The position numbers were made by a program, and so were the translations under genes. Positions 6,517 through 14,772 of a DNA stretch of 43,210 bases are shown here, in pieces. The stretch spans positions 1 through 43,210 of the forward strand of contig CAKZPV010000009.1 of assembly GCA_937139405.1 (NCBI GenBank). Direction: 5' to 3'. This stretch comes from an uncultured Nitrospirota bacterium. GTDB taxonomy: Bacteria > Nitrospirota > Nitrospiria > Nitrospirales > UBA8639. The notes under the pieces were generated by a model. It had not been told where the DNA came from, did not search any database, and saw only the letters and a program-made list of their open reading frames with translations. Each line of letters starts with the position of its first letter. Positions within the stretch are counted from its first letter, which is position 1.

Positions 6517-9500
6517 TTATGCTGGTAGGAGTTCAGGTTCTAATTGTTCTGATTTTTCATCGACTTCATAATTGTCTTCATCATTAAACCATTGGACATC
6601 GGGTAAAGCGAAGTCCTCAATGAGGTCTGGGTTGAGAATGAATGTTTTGGAACCGGGAGTATTTCTTGCTGGAGTGCCTGCAGTTCCTGGGGATCCGCCA
6701 ACCATCAAGAGATTTCCTACTTCACCGGTTGTTTTATATCCGATCTGAATTCCGCACTTCATGCCAAGGAAGGCAGGGTGTTGACGAAGGCGTGACTCCA
6801 TATCAGCTTTAGAAATATTCTCAATACCGAAGGTCTGCCCACGCAGATATTCCGTAAAGGCCTTATAGGCTCCTGAAACTGAAATCCTTAGTTGATTTTT
6901 CTTCCTGTACAGCCACACCTGTTGATGGTTGAGCTTCTTCTTTGGGCCATACTCTGCAGCAATGAAGTCAAAGAAGATCGCTAGTACCCCAGACCCAATC
7001 ATGTATTTACTTTGCTGATCGATTTCCTGAGCGGCATAAAAGGTTGCTGTCTCTTGGTCAAAGGAAATGTCAATACATCCTTCTTCCTGAAGGATCATGG
7101 ATGGAGCAAGGAGCATGGCCCAATTTTCGATGCCACGACCAGACACATTCTTTCGCTTACATTTGGCGCGGATCTCAGTGGTTAATTCTGCTATTTTATC
7201 GCGGACTTTAGATTTAACCAGGTCACGATTTGCAAACAGGATTCTGTGGATTCCAGACAATCCTTCATTACACATATCCCTTAGCTCTGCTAGAGCTGCC
7301 GTGTCTTCATCTGTAAACGTTCCAGTACCTTCCATGCGGACGACCACACAGCGCGATACCAATGCCTCCCGCTGCCAGAAGGATTCCTGACCGATAACAA
7401 GGAATGCCGATTCGGGATTAATGTGCACTGACTTCCCTCCTTCATTAAGTTCTCTACCTTCATAATCATAAGCGGCAACCAGATACTCTGGTATCATTGA
7501 CTTAATAACCAGTTGGTTGGAAAGATTAAACTCATTCACTAGCAAAACAGCATCCTTCAAGAGCTGTGTTTTTAGGCCAAATGAAGATCGGGTTACTCCA
7601 GCCCTGAGGTTGGTAGCTGTTAGATTCCCAAAAAAATAGGCCATGGTATTGGCATAGGTAGTCTTTCCAACTTCGGGGGGTGCCTGAATGCTTAAGTGGG
7701 GAAAGTGTTTGACCGTGTCTTTAAATACAGATCTGTAACTGGCAGCGATGACAAATATTAAGCCCATCACTCCAGCCATCCCATGTACCCGGTCCAGCTG
7801 CTTTACCAGCTGAGGATACTCAACAGAGGATTCCTCAAAAAGGAATTGGGACTCTGTGTGGTAGTGCTTTTTGATTTCTTGGGAGGTGATAAAATCGGCA
7901 GCACATGGAAGGAAAAACTTATTACCATCATATTCAAAGACACCGTTCTCATCAGGCTCTTCAAAATTGTCGCCTGGAGTCAATACGCCATTACCAAACA
8001 CATAAAACTTTGACTCCTCATCATTACCAACTACCCCATCTAGGCTTTTGGCTTCCTGTACACCTTTTCGGCATATAGCATGAATTTGCTCGAGGTCTGA
8101 TTTTGTTCCTAAAAAATCGATTGAACCTGGTTGATCGAGAACGGACTTCTTAAACTCGTCCGGACTAATCATTTGGCTATGTTTGAGCCGGGCCGTGGTA
8201 GGCTCACCGGCAAGTGGAATAAACTGTACAAGTACAAACCCGTCTTGCTGTTTGACTTCCAGGAGGTACTTCATTTTGAAGTTTGAGATTGGGCGAGCTC
8301 CCCCACCTTTCATCCTGCTCCAGTAACAGCCACCCTGTTCCCATACAGTGAAAATATCCTGACCAATGTCTTCCTTAACAATGCTATTGTCCCTGGGGTC
8401 ATATTTATACTTGTATTTCCCTAATTGGAATGAGGTACCCAAGGCCTCGAGTCCATGGAAATCAAAAAACTTCCGAGGATCCTGTAGGAAGAAGTGTGCC
8501 TTGAAGGTGTGGGGAGTTCCTCCGGAAATGCTAAACCGAGTTAATTTGTCCTCATCACTTTGAAGGAAAAAATATGGATCTATTTTTTTATCCAACCCTG
8601 ATACAAGCAGGTTGTCGAGCCAGTATAGATCTTTTTTGTTCTTGTTTGATTTGGGTATGATCGCTTCGCTCGGGATTAGCCTAAAGGCTTCCTGAAAGAT
8701 GGACAGGGCTTCTACCATTGATTTGGCATTACCACCAGCATCGTTTGATGCATACGGATCCTTGTTTTCTTCCTTGGTGAATGTTGGGAGATCAAATGCC
8801 ATCCCAGGGATCAGATAATTTACCCTGCTAATTTTATGCTCTCGGATTACTTGGCTAATGAGTTTGTGTGGCGTCCGTTTATTGGGGCGAGTTAAGAAGC
8901 CCTGGGGGCGCAAAAGCCCTATTGCAGGGACGCCGCGTTCACTCAGTATCCACGCAGTCAAGGGACATCCAACAAGGAAGAGCGTGTCACCGGTCAAGTC
9001 ATCACCGGTTCGAAGAGCTGGTGGAATGTATGCTGCATTGATACTATCAGAAGTGCCGAGCCTTACAGAAGCGTCACGCTTTTGGCCACCTGATTCTGTG
9101 ATACGATATGCTGCACCTTTTATGTCCAGGAACCGGACACGGATTTTACCATCGGAAGTACGATCGAAATCAGGATTGTCCTTTAGCCCAAGCTTGTCTC
9201 TTACCTTGGTGTAGTGCCCCCAATTTCGTTGACCTTTTAGTTCCAGAATATCAGGCCGAGGTTCACTTGTAGACTTGGGCTTTTTTGTGGGACTATCACT
9301 ATCGGGCTTTTCGTTACTGGGCGCCAGGTCATTATTTGAAGCTTCTTCAGACTCCAGTTGCACACCATATCTGTCTGTAATCCCTTGGGTGTATGTTTTT
9401 CGTGTGACTTCATCTTCTATTGTGTTTATACATGAGAGGAGCTCCTTTATAATAATGGCTTTGGTACCAGGATCCTCGGACCATGCTGGGTTTTGAGCTT

Positions 9501-10578
9501 CGAGGGTTTCTGCTAGATAAATGAACCAGGGCTTGGGCTGGATATCGGTATAAGCTTCAAGGCCATTGTTTTTAACCAAGTCATCAGGATCTGCCCCTTC
9601 AGGAAGCACCCTGACAGTGACGACCAAGCCTTCTGCAAGGCCGAGCTTGATAGCTTTCAGCCTTCCTTTGTCACCACCGGCATCTGCATCAAAAACAACA
9701 ATAAGCTTTCGGGCGTAGCGAGCTATCAGCTTCATTTGCTGCTTGGTGATCGCTGTTCCACAGGGAGCTACTGCCTTTTTAAATTCGGCTTGCCAAAGGC
9801 TGATAACATCAGTATATCCTTCAACCAGGTCTACTTCTCCTGCCCGGATTATCTCAGTTTTGTTTTGATATAAGCCATAAAGAATGGATGACTTATTATA
9901 AAGGTCGGACTTTGACGAGTTGATATATTTCGCCTGGGATTTCCCTTCAATATCTCTTCCTGCTAAACCAACAAGTGTTCCATTATGGTCTATGATTGGA
10001 AAAATGGCTCGGCCCCGGAAGGAGTCATAAAGCTTGTGGGCTTTTGACTCCTTCACGATTCCGAGCGCCATGAGCATCCCTGACTCAGTTTTTAGGTGGC
10101 TATGAGCTTGATTATTTCCAAAGCCCAGCTGCCAGTTTAATATAGCTGAATGGCCAATTTTTCGGGACTTCCAATAGTTTCCAATCTTAGCCCAATCCTT
10201 ATGATATAATAAAGCCGCATCCTTTACGGCCAGAACCATTTGCTCTTTTACTAGCCGATGTTCCTTCTGGGCGTCCGTTTCAGATTCAATTTCAATGTTT
10301 AGCTCTTTGGCTAACATTCTTAAAGTGTCAGGGTAGCTAAGCCCTTCCATCTCCATGATCAGGCCGATCGCCTTCCCTCCTTTACCTGAACTAAAGTCTT
10401 TCCATGAGTTGGTTTTTGGCCAAACCGTGAAAGATGGTGTTTTTTCCTTTCCAAAAGGAGACAGGCCTTTATATACAATACCGGCCTTTTTAAGGTCGGG
10501 AACGTACTTCGTGGCTATTTTAACCACGTTTAAGGCCTGTAATATTTGGTCAACGATATGATCGGGGATGCGAGGCAT
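6517..10578 (-). CDS. Primase-helicase fusion (DnaG-type primase, TOPRIM, P-loop ATPase)
   Basis: The 1353-residue replication protein has several parts. Residues 35-95 match the DnaG N-terminal zinc-binding module (KGLSPFGKEKTPSF, WKDFSSGKGG), but all zinc ligands are replaced, as in Bacteroidota DnaG proteins. Residues about 245-345 form the TOPRIM catalytic domain, with Glu in VEGYTD and DADAGG. A linker rich in S, K and P is near residue 430. Near residue 965 a Walker A (APPEVGKTT) and near 1010 a Walker B-like LLVNEF indicate a helicase-type ATPase of the DUF927/SF3-like sort. It would unwind the phage DNA and prime synthesis. It heads the replication part of the early operon, downstream of the RHH gene. 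Confidence 0.85.
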   Translation of the reverse strand: MPRIPDHIVDQILQALNVVKIATKYVPDLKKAGIVYKGLSPFGKEKTPSFTVWPKTNSWKDFSSGKGGKAIGLIMEMEGLSYPDTLRMLAKELNIEIESETDAQKEHRLVKEQMVLAVKDAALLYHKDWAKIGNYWKSRKIGHSAILNWQLGFGNNQAHSHLKTESGMLMALGIVKESKAHKLYDSFRGRAIFPIIDHNGTLVGLAGRDIEGKSQAKYINSSKSDLYNKSSILYGLYQNKTEIIRAGEVDLVEGYTDVISLWQAEFKKAVAPCGTAITKQQMKLIARYARKLIVVFDADAGGDKGRLKAIKLGLAEGLVVTVRVLPEGADPDDLVKNNGLEAYTDIQPKPWFIYLAETLEAQNPAWSEDPGTKAIIIKELLSCINTIEDEVTRKTYTQGITDRYGVQLESEEASNNDLAPSNEKPDSDSPTKKPKSTSEPRPDILELKGQRNWGHYTKVRDKLGLKDNPDFDRTSDGKIRVRFLDIKGAAYRITESGGQKRDASVRLGTSDSINAAYIPPALRTGDDLTGDTLFLVGCPLTAWILSERGVPAIGLLRPQGFLTRPNKRTPHKLISQVIREHKISRVNYLIPGMAFDLPTFTKEENKDPYASNDAGGNAKSMVEALSIFQEAFRLIPSEAIIPKSNKNKKDLYWLDNLLVSGLDKKIDPYFFLQSDEDKLTRFSISGGTPHTFKAHFFLQDPRKFFDFHGLEALGTSFQLGKYKYKYDPRDNSIVKEDIGQDIFTVWEQGGCYWSRMKGGGARPISNFKMKYLLEVKQQDGFVLVQFIPLAGEPTTARLKHSQMISPDEFKKSVLDQPGSIDFLGTKSDLEQIHAICRKGVQEAKSLDGVVGNDEESKFYVFGNGVLTPGDNFEEPDENGVFEYDGNKFFLPCAADFITSQEIKKHYHTESQFLFEESSVEYPQLVKQLDRVHGMAGVMGLIFVIAASYRSVFKDTVKHFPHLSIQAPPEVGKTTYANTMAYFFGNLTATNLRAGVTRSSFGLKTQLLKDAVLLVNEFNLSNQLVIKSMIPEYLVAAYDYEGRELNEGGKSVHINPESAFLVIGQESFWQREALVSRCVVVRMEGTGTFTDEDTAALAELRDMCNEGLSGIHRILFANRDLVKSKVRDKIAELTTEIRAKCKRKNVSGRGIENWAMLLAPSMILQEEGCIDISFDQETATFYAAQEIDQQSKYMIGSGVLAIFFDFIAAEYGPKKKLNHQQVWLYRKKNQLRISVSGAYKAFTEYLRGQTFGIENISKADMESRLRQHPAFLGMKCGIQIGYKTTGEVGNLLMVGGSPGTAGTPARNTPGSKTFILNPDLIEDFALPDVQWFNDEDNYEVDEKSEQLEPELLPA

Positions 10579-10661
10579 ATAGATATAATTTTCCCAGGCG
10601 ACTTATGGAAGTAAGCCGCGACAAAGAGTTAGATTTTCTGTTCCGACAAATAGCCGGTTAA

Positions 10662-10676
10662 GAGCCTTTCGGCTCA
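10662..10676 (-). promoter_or_regulatory. Short GAAA-tetraloop hairpin between the RHH gene and the primase
   Basis: Read on the minus strand, GAGCC-GAAA-GGCTC forms a five-pair stem with a GNRA loop in the 123-base gap before the primase. It lacks a U-tract, so a terminator is unlikely. It may stabilise the transcript or mark a processing site. Confidence 0.35.
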
Positions 10677-10701
10677 ATTCCTACATGCAAGGGTTTTGGG
10701 G

Positions 10702-10854
10702 TCAGTCCTTGAGCCCTTTTTCAAGAGCTTCTTCAACAACTGTTGTTCGATCCGAATTCTCCCTTTCCTGTTTTGCTTTTATCATCTCATGAAGATGATC
10801 AGGAAGTCTGACGGTTAGGTGTCTTCGAACTTTCTTTTTTTTTACCTTGCTCAT
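10702..10854 (-). CDS. Ribbon-helix-helix DNA-binding protein (50 aa)
   Basis: The sequence MSKVKKKKVRRH-LTVRLPDHLHEMI...TTVVEEALEKGL has the CopG/Arc layout: a basic N terminus, one beta strand (LTVRLP), then two helices. Such proteins bind DNA as dimers and often repress their own promoter. A longer in-frame start at 10941 would read back through the promoter and add a hydrophobic, non-RHH segment, so ATG 10854 is chosen. The promoter at 10874-10905 carries a GTGTCACAC palindrome in its spacer, a natural autoregulatory operator. It is the first gene of the early operon and may be the lysis-lysogeny or early regulator. Confidence 0.75.
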   Translation of the reverse strand: MSKVKKKKVRRHLTVRLPDHLHEMIKAKQERENSDRTTVVEEALEKGLKD

Positions 10855-10873
10855 GGCTAATTGTTTTGTGTAA

Positions 10874-10905
10874 CAAACATAGCGCGTGTCACACAAATAT
10901 GCAAA
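10874..10905 (-). promoter_or_regulatory. Bacteroidota-type promoter with TGTGTGACAC operator
   Basis: On the minus strand TTTG (10905-10902), 20 bases, TATGTTTG (10881-10874) matches the Bacteroidota -33/-7 consensus exactly. The spacer contains TGTGTGACACGCGC, shared with the promoter at 20115, and a second TTACACAAAAC lies just downstream of the -7 box. It drives the RHH gene and probably the whole early operon. Confidence 0.75.
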
Positions 10906-10942
10906 TAGCACTATAAAAATTTTCAAAAAATGTGCCAACATT

Positions 10943-11296
10943 ATGAATATCTCTGCCTTAAAAGAACTTGGGCCCTATCTCCATCGCTTAATTAAGACTA
11001 CTCCTGGACTCACTCTCGAAGGAGTAAGCGCGGCCAGTGTCAAGAAGCATTACACAAATCTTAGGAGGAAACTCATTGATTCTACCATGAATCTGGAAGA
11101 ATTGGACCTTATCCTAAATGCCGTAGGAGTAAGCGTAACTATTGTGGTCGATGACCAACAGTTCAGCAGTAAAGTGAATCCTGCAGCTGCTGTCGAAAGC
11201 GAGAATACATATCTCAAGCGGATCGATGACCTTCAGCAACAAGTAATCACCCTTCAGGAGCAACTTCTAGCAGCTGCTGTTGCCCCCAAACATTAA
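10943..11296 (+). CDS. Putative regulator with C-terminal coiled coil (117 aa)
   Basis: It is transcribed divergently from the RHH gene. Residues 1-70 are helical with a helix-turn-helix-like run (LTLEGVSAASVKKHYTNLRRKL) and a segment LDLILNAVGVSVTIVV like the end of an XRE-type domain. Residues 85-113 form a coiled coil (YLKRIDDLQQQVITLQEQLL), suggesting a dimer. ATG 10943 is chosen because the upstream frame crosses the shared promoter region. A DNA-binding repressor that acts on the divergent promoter is the best guess, since no other repressor is seen next to the integrase; this is inference from position. Confidence 0.6.
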   Translation: MNISALKELGPYLHRLIKTTPGLTLEGVSAASVKKHYTNLRRKLIDSTMNLEELDLILNAVGVSVTIVVDDQQFSSKVNPAAAVESENTYLKRIDDLQQQVITLQEQLLAAAVAPKH

Positions 11297-11384
11297 TATT
11301 TTTCTACCATAACTCGGGAAAGCCTGGCAATCAACAACTTATGTGAAGGTGGAGAGAACGTCCCGCACCACGAAGAAGCGGCAA

Positions 11385-11403
11385 AAACGCCCTCAGAGCG
11401 TTT
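11385..11403 (+). terminator. Possible weak terminator after the divergent regulator
   Basis: AAACGC, a seven-base loop and GCGTTT form a six-pair hairpin 88 bases after the regulator stop. There is no clear T-tract, so it may also be a regulatory or protein-binding site. Confidence 0.3.
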
Positions 11404-11432
11404 AAATGACTGCCCCTTTACATTTTTTGTTG

Positions 11433-11464
11433 CCCCCTAATTGTCCCGAGAGACAATTAGGGGG
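11433..11464. repeat. Perfect 13-bp inverted repeat upstream of the integrase
   Basis: CCCCCTAATTGTC (11433-11445) and its exact complement (11452-11464) flank a six-base loop. TTGCCCC or TGCCCC also recurs at 11280, 11411, 11430, 11470 and 11482, and GCTGCC-CC-GGCAGC lies at 11480-11493. The cluster covers the 5' side of the integrase and could be an attenuator, an operator or arm-type integrase/excisionase sites. Confidence 0.6.
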
Positions 11465-11503
11465 ATTTGTTGCCCCGGTGCTGCCCCGGCAGCTCAAAAA
11501 AAA

Positions 11504-12745
11504 ATGCTTGAACCTAAAGTTCGCATCCGGCAGGACAGGCCGCGAAAAGACGAGAAATGTTATGTGTACATCCAAATAATCGAGAGCAGAAAGCGCCATC
11601 GCATTAATTTGGACATCTACATTCACCCTGAAGAATGGGATGAAAAAAAATCCAGAGTGAAGCCAAATACCCTGGGAGCAGATGATTTTAATCATAAGAT
11701 CACTGGGGCACTGTCCAGAATTAACCACATCCGATCGGCGTATCACTTCAATCAGAACAGGCTCACCTTTGCCAAACTCATGCGCGAGTATGATAATCCT
11801 GGCACCAAGGAGGATTTTATAGCCTGGTCCCGGGAGGAAATCAAAATTGAATTTCTAAAGGGATCCTTTGGAGAAGCTACCAAGAAGATCCACACAAGAG
11901 CATTCGATGTCATGGAAGAGTTCGCTGATAGCATTGGGCAGGATAGTGTGTTGTTCTCAGAACTGGGGCCTGCATTGATGGCAGATCTTGATTTGTACAT
12001 GGCAGAGATCCAGAGGGCCAAAGGGAACAAAGGGACCGGTGCCAGGCTTAAGCTCCAGTGTAGTATTAAGAAATTCCTTACACTGGCCAAGGAGCAAGGA
12101 ATGAAGTTCTCAGAACCATTCCCCAGGGGAAGTGGTGTAAAACATATTGGGGAAGAACCACTTTGGCTGACAAAGGAGCAGCTTAAGCGTGTATTGCTAC
12201 TGCACCGTGAGCGCCATAAGAATTGGTACTTGATGGAAAAGCCTACGATGCAAATCGCCTTGCTGGACTTTCTTGTGATGTGCTTCACAGGCCTCCGTTT
12301 TTCCGACGCACTTAAAATGAAACGAGAGCATGTGAAAAACAATCGGATTGTTCTCCGGGCAAAGAAGACGTCTAATACCTCCGGTAATATTGTCAGTATT
12401 ACCATCACTCCTATTCTGCGTGAATTGCTCAAAGATGCCAAGGAGTGGCATATCAAGAACAGAAGGAACCGGTATAATGAGCCATGCTTGTTGCCACAAA
12501 TAAGTAATCAGGAGATGAACAGACGGCTCAAGCGAATTGGGAAGATCATAGGATTGAGCCAAGAACTAACTTCCAAAGTAGGCAGGCACACTTTCGCTAC
12601 AACCTTCCTGGAGAATGGCGGAACCATTGATGTGCTGCAGCGAGCACTCGGCCATTCTGATATCCGGAAGACGATGGTCTACACCCACCTGGTCGATAAG
12701 CGTAAGGATGATCAGATGGTTGATGCCTTTTCAGACTTTGAATAA
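11504..12745 (+). CDS. int: Tyrosine-type site-specific integrase
   Basis: A 413-residue recombinase of the Bacteroidota type. Residues about 1-85 form the N-terminal arm-binding domain (VRIRQDRPRKDEKCYVYIQI), about 90-200 the SAM-like core-binding domain, and 215-413 the catalytic domain. Catalytic positions visible are Arg265 (FTGLRFSDAL), Arg361-His362 (KVGRHTFAT, with Lys in place of the first His of HxxR), His384 (LGHSDI) and nucleophile Tyr393 (MVYTHL). It would integrate the circular phage DNA at a host att site. ATG 11504 follows nine adenines and fits the usual family N terminus; the upstream frame runs through the palindrome. A strong terminator follows the stop. Confidence 0.9.
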   Translation: MLEPKVRIRQDRPRKDEKCYVYIQIIESRKRHRINLDIYIHPEEWDEKKSRVKPNTLGADDFNHKITGALSRINHIRSAYHFNQNRLTFAKLMREYDNPGTKEDFIAWSREEIKIEFLKGSFGEATKKIHTRAFDVMEEFADSIGQDSVLFSELGPALMADLDLYMAEIQRAKGNKGTGARLKLQCSIKKFLTLAKEQGMKFSEPFPRGSGVKHIGEEPLWLTKEQLKRVLLLHRERHKNWYLMEKPTMQIALLDFLVMCFTGLRFSDALKMKREHVKNNRIVLRAKKTSNTSGNIVSITITPILRELLKDAKEWHIKNRRNRYNEPCLLPQISNQEMNRRLKRIGKIIGLSQELTSKVGRHTFATTFLENGGTIDVLQRALGHSDIRKTMVYTHLVDKRKDDQMVDAFSDFE

Positions 12746-12779
12746 AAAAAAGCCACACCCTGTGCCGGGGGTGTGACTT
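12746..12779. terminator. Bidirectional terminator between integrase and last late gene
   Basis: AGCCACACCC, a seven-base loop and GGGGTGTGACT form a strong stem. Eight A residues on its left serve as a U-tract for minus-strand transcripts, and TTTCATTT on its right serves the integrase transcript. It insulates two converging units. Confidence 0.8.
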
Positions 12780-12816
12780 TCATTTGCCATGAGTAATGCA
12801 AAACTTTTCGAAAATA

Positions 12817-13068
12817 CTATTTTTTGCCGTTAAGTTGAGCTTTAGCCTCAGCTCTTGCTTCGCTCTTCAGCTTCAGGAATTGCTTCCCTCGGCCATCTTC
12901 GCGATTATAGAGTTCTTCAGCCAAGGAGTCACTCAGGTTCTCAACCTTACAGTCGAAAAATCGATCGCCTTCTTTACTTGGCGTAATGGCAATCCGGCCT
13001 CCTTTCTCAAGCTTGACTTTCCCTAGGGCAGTCAACTCGTATTTTGATAAATTCAGTGTTTTAGACAT
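12817..13068 (-). CDS. Hypothetical small late protein (83 aa)
   Basis: Not recognised. It begins MSKTLNLSKYELTALGKVKLEKGG and is lysine-rich, with a helical C terminus (LKLKSEARAEAKAQL). Two in-frame ATGs lie nine bases apart; 13068 is preferred because the shorter form begins with a typical MSK. It is the last gene of the late region, after the probable tail-tube gene and before the bidirectional terminator. A minor virion or assembly protein is plausible from position. Confidence 0.6.
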   Translation of the reverse strand: MSKTLNLSKYELTALGKVKLEKGGRIAITPSKEGDRFFDCKVENLSDSLAEELYNREDGRGKQFLKLKSEARAEAKAQLNGKK

Positions 13069-13130
13069 GAGAGTCATATTAAAAGTGAAAATGATTCAGG
13101 CAATAACAGTTGTATTCCAGGCTTGCTGGC

Positions 13131-13628
13131 TTACACTGTTGGGATCACTCCTTCATAACTGAATGAAGCGCGACCCTTCTTGGTCATGGTGATAGTGTAA
13201 CCATTCTTGGTACTATCATCACCAGTGGTATAGTCCTTCTTGAACTTCAGTTCAGGCGTGAACTTTACGTGGCCATTCTTGTCAACAAGGATGGTGTCAT
13301 AACGACAGCAACCATTTGACATAAGAGTAAACAGGGTACGTTTCGCTGCAGAATCCTTTGGTACCTGCATGACGAGCTGGATGTCGGTGAGACTATTGTC
13401 ATCATCGTTTTCATCAAGCTTACAAGATCCTTCCAAGAAAGGAATAGCAATCATACCTTCAGTGAGGGCATCAACTAAGGTGAGGTCAGTCGAGATGGTA
13501 TGGGTATCTACGTCTACTGCTGGGAGCGGACGTACAACTCCAGCTTTGCGAATGATATACAGGGTATCTACCCCAGGCTCATTTATTCCGCAATCATCGG
13601 GTAGTTCGGTTACTACTGGGCAACTCAT
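13131..13628 (-). CDS. Probable tail-tube or other major virion protein (165 aa)
   Basis: The N terminus C-G-I-N-E-P-G-V-D-T-L-Y-I-I-R-K-A matches in layout the start of the gene at 16084-17097 (IIPVGGLDPKIYVVRASDV), a form common in structural proteins of Bacteroidota phages. The rest is beta-rich, with a C-terminal block YTITMTKKGRASFSYEGVIP like the closing strands of a tail-tube fold. It follows the major capsid gene, and its start region (ATTAATACCCA just before the ATG) is nearly the same as that of the capsid gene, suggesting equally strong translation. Tail tube is inferred, not proven. Confidence 0.55.
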   Translation of the reverse strand: MSCPVVTELPDDCGINEPGVDTLYIIRKAGVVRPLPAVDVDTHTISTDLTLVDALTEGMIAIPFLEGSCKLDENDDDNSLTDIQLVMQVPKDSAAKRTLFTLMSNGCCRYDTILVDKNGHVKFTPELKFKKDYTTGDDSTKNGYTITMTKKGRASFSYEGVIPTV

Positions 13629-13660
13629 ATTTCTGGGTATTAATGGTGTGTATGGGGAAA

Positions 13661-13690
13661 CAAAAAAATCCGGGAGGCCGAAGCCTCCCG
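13661..13690 (-). terminator. Terminator after the major capsid gene
   Basis: Read leftward, CGGGAGGC-TTCG-GCCTCCCG followed by GATTTTTTTG is a textbook intrinsic terminator with a UUCG loop, 20 bases after the capsid stop. It would also reduce readthrough into the downstream gene, which then needs its own promoter or partial readthrough. Confidence 0.85.
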
Positions 13691-13709
13691 ATGGTGGGTA
13701 TTAATGAGA

Positions 13710-14705
13710 CTAAACCGTCGTGTTCACGATGATGTCATCATAGCGGCGAACAGCGAAGCCTGCGCTCCACTTGAAGCGAACCTTCAATTCTTCCGGGCTA
13801 TTCCCATAGCCAACAATGGCCTGAGGTCCTTTCTGGCCACGCACATCACTTCCCCAGATGAAGTTCTTAGGGCGGGTGATGATCACGGTGTCCGTTACTC
13901 CCATTTCAGGAGTTGGAACCAGAGTGATATTGCTACGGCCACGAAGGCGAGTGCGCTTGTACTTGTTGTTAATGAGCGCGTTAGCTCCAGAGTTTGCAGT
14001 CTGAAAATCCTCATTGTACTCGTCGTAGACATTCAGTGAACACAGAGCGAAAAGCTCAGTATTCAGGTGGCGCAATGGGATTTTCTTACCCATGTCCTCC
14101 AGTTTTTCGAAAACCAAACCAGAGCCTGAAAGGACGCCGGTATTGATTCTTTGAGCTACAGGAATATCATTTGCCGTGATAGCATCAGCTACGATTTTAA
14201 GAATCCCATCTACAGACTTGGACATGTCCTTGTCAAAAGCTGGATCATATACACCCTGAAACATGGCAAACAGCTTGAACTGTTCCATGATCTTGGCGAG
14301 CTGGCCCGTGTAATACCACTTTGCGAAAGGAATATCCTTGGCTGTAATGGTCTGGAAAAACTTGTGGGCTTCCTGACCATCGGGGTGCAGGTTGAGCCAG
14401 GTGTTCAGAAGGCTAACCGTATCAAGGTTAACATCCATTTTGGCGTCGCGCAGCTTGAGGCGATCGCCATCAAATTTGGTCGGTGCAGGTACTGCATCCC
14501 AAGTCACATCATAGGCAGATGCGGTGGCCGTGAATTCTGCACGAGCGAAATCCTGCTCATCGTTGATAAACCAACGATCAAACAGATGTTCGGCCTGAAG
14601 GGCCTCGCCCGTCCCAGTGTACATAGACTGGGTGTAGATCTCACGGTAGTGAGCGGTACGTGCATAGTCGCCAAGCTCTGCCTTTAGGGCGGTTACATTA
14701 TACAT
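13710..14705 (-). CDS. Major capsid protein, HK97-like
   Basis: A 331-residue soluble protein directly downstream of the protease-scaffold gene. It has the expected late-gene features: no cleavable signal, a long helix-rich middle (AKWYYTGQLAKIMEQFKLFAMFQGVYDP) and a C-terminal end SAGFAVRRYDDIIVNTTV, the beta-rich P-domain tail seen in many HK97-fold capsid proteins of Bacteroidota phages. It shares with the gene at 13131 an upstream leader ACACACxATTAATACCCA next to the ATG, fitting high expression, and ends at a strong UUCG terminator. The assignment comes from position and fold pattern. Confidence 0.75.
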   Translation of the reverse strand: MYNVTALKAELGDYARTAHYREIYTQSMYTGTGEALQAEHLFDRWFINDEQDFARAEFTATASAYDVTWDAVPAPTKFDGDRLKLRDAKMDVNLDTVSLLNTWLNLHPDGQEAHKFFQTITAKDIPFAKWYYTGQLAKIMEQFKLFAMFQGVYDPAFDKDMSKSVDGILKIVADAITANDIPVAQRINTGVLSGSGLVFEKLEDMGKKIPLRHLNTELFALCSLNVYDEYNEDFQTANSGANALINNKYKRTRLRGRSNITLVPTPEMGVTDTVIITRPKNFIWGSDVRGQKGPQAIVGYGNSPEELKVRFKWSAGFAVRRYDDIIVNTTV

Positions 14706-14772
14706 GTTTCGTGGGTATTAATAGTGTGTCGTTAATGGGGTATAGTTGGTGCTGGAATAGGGTGGTGAAATC

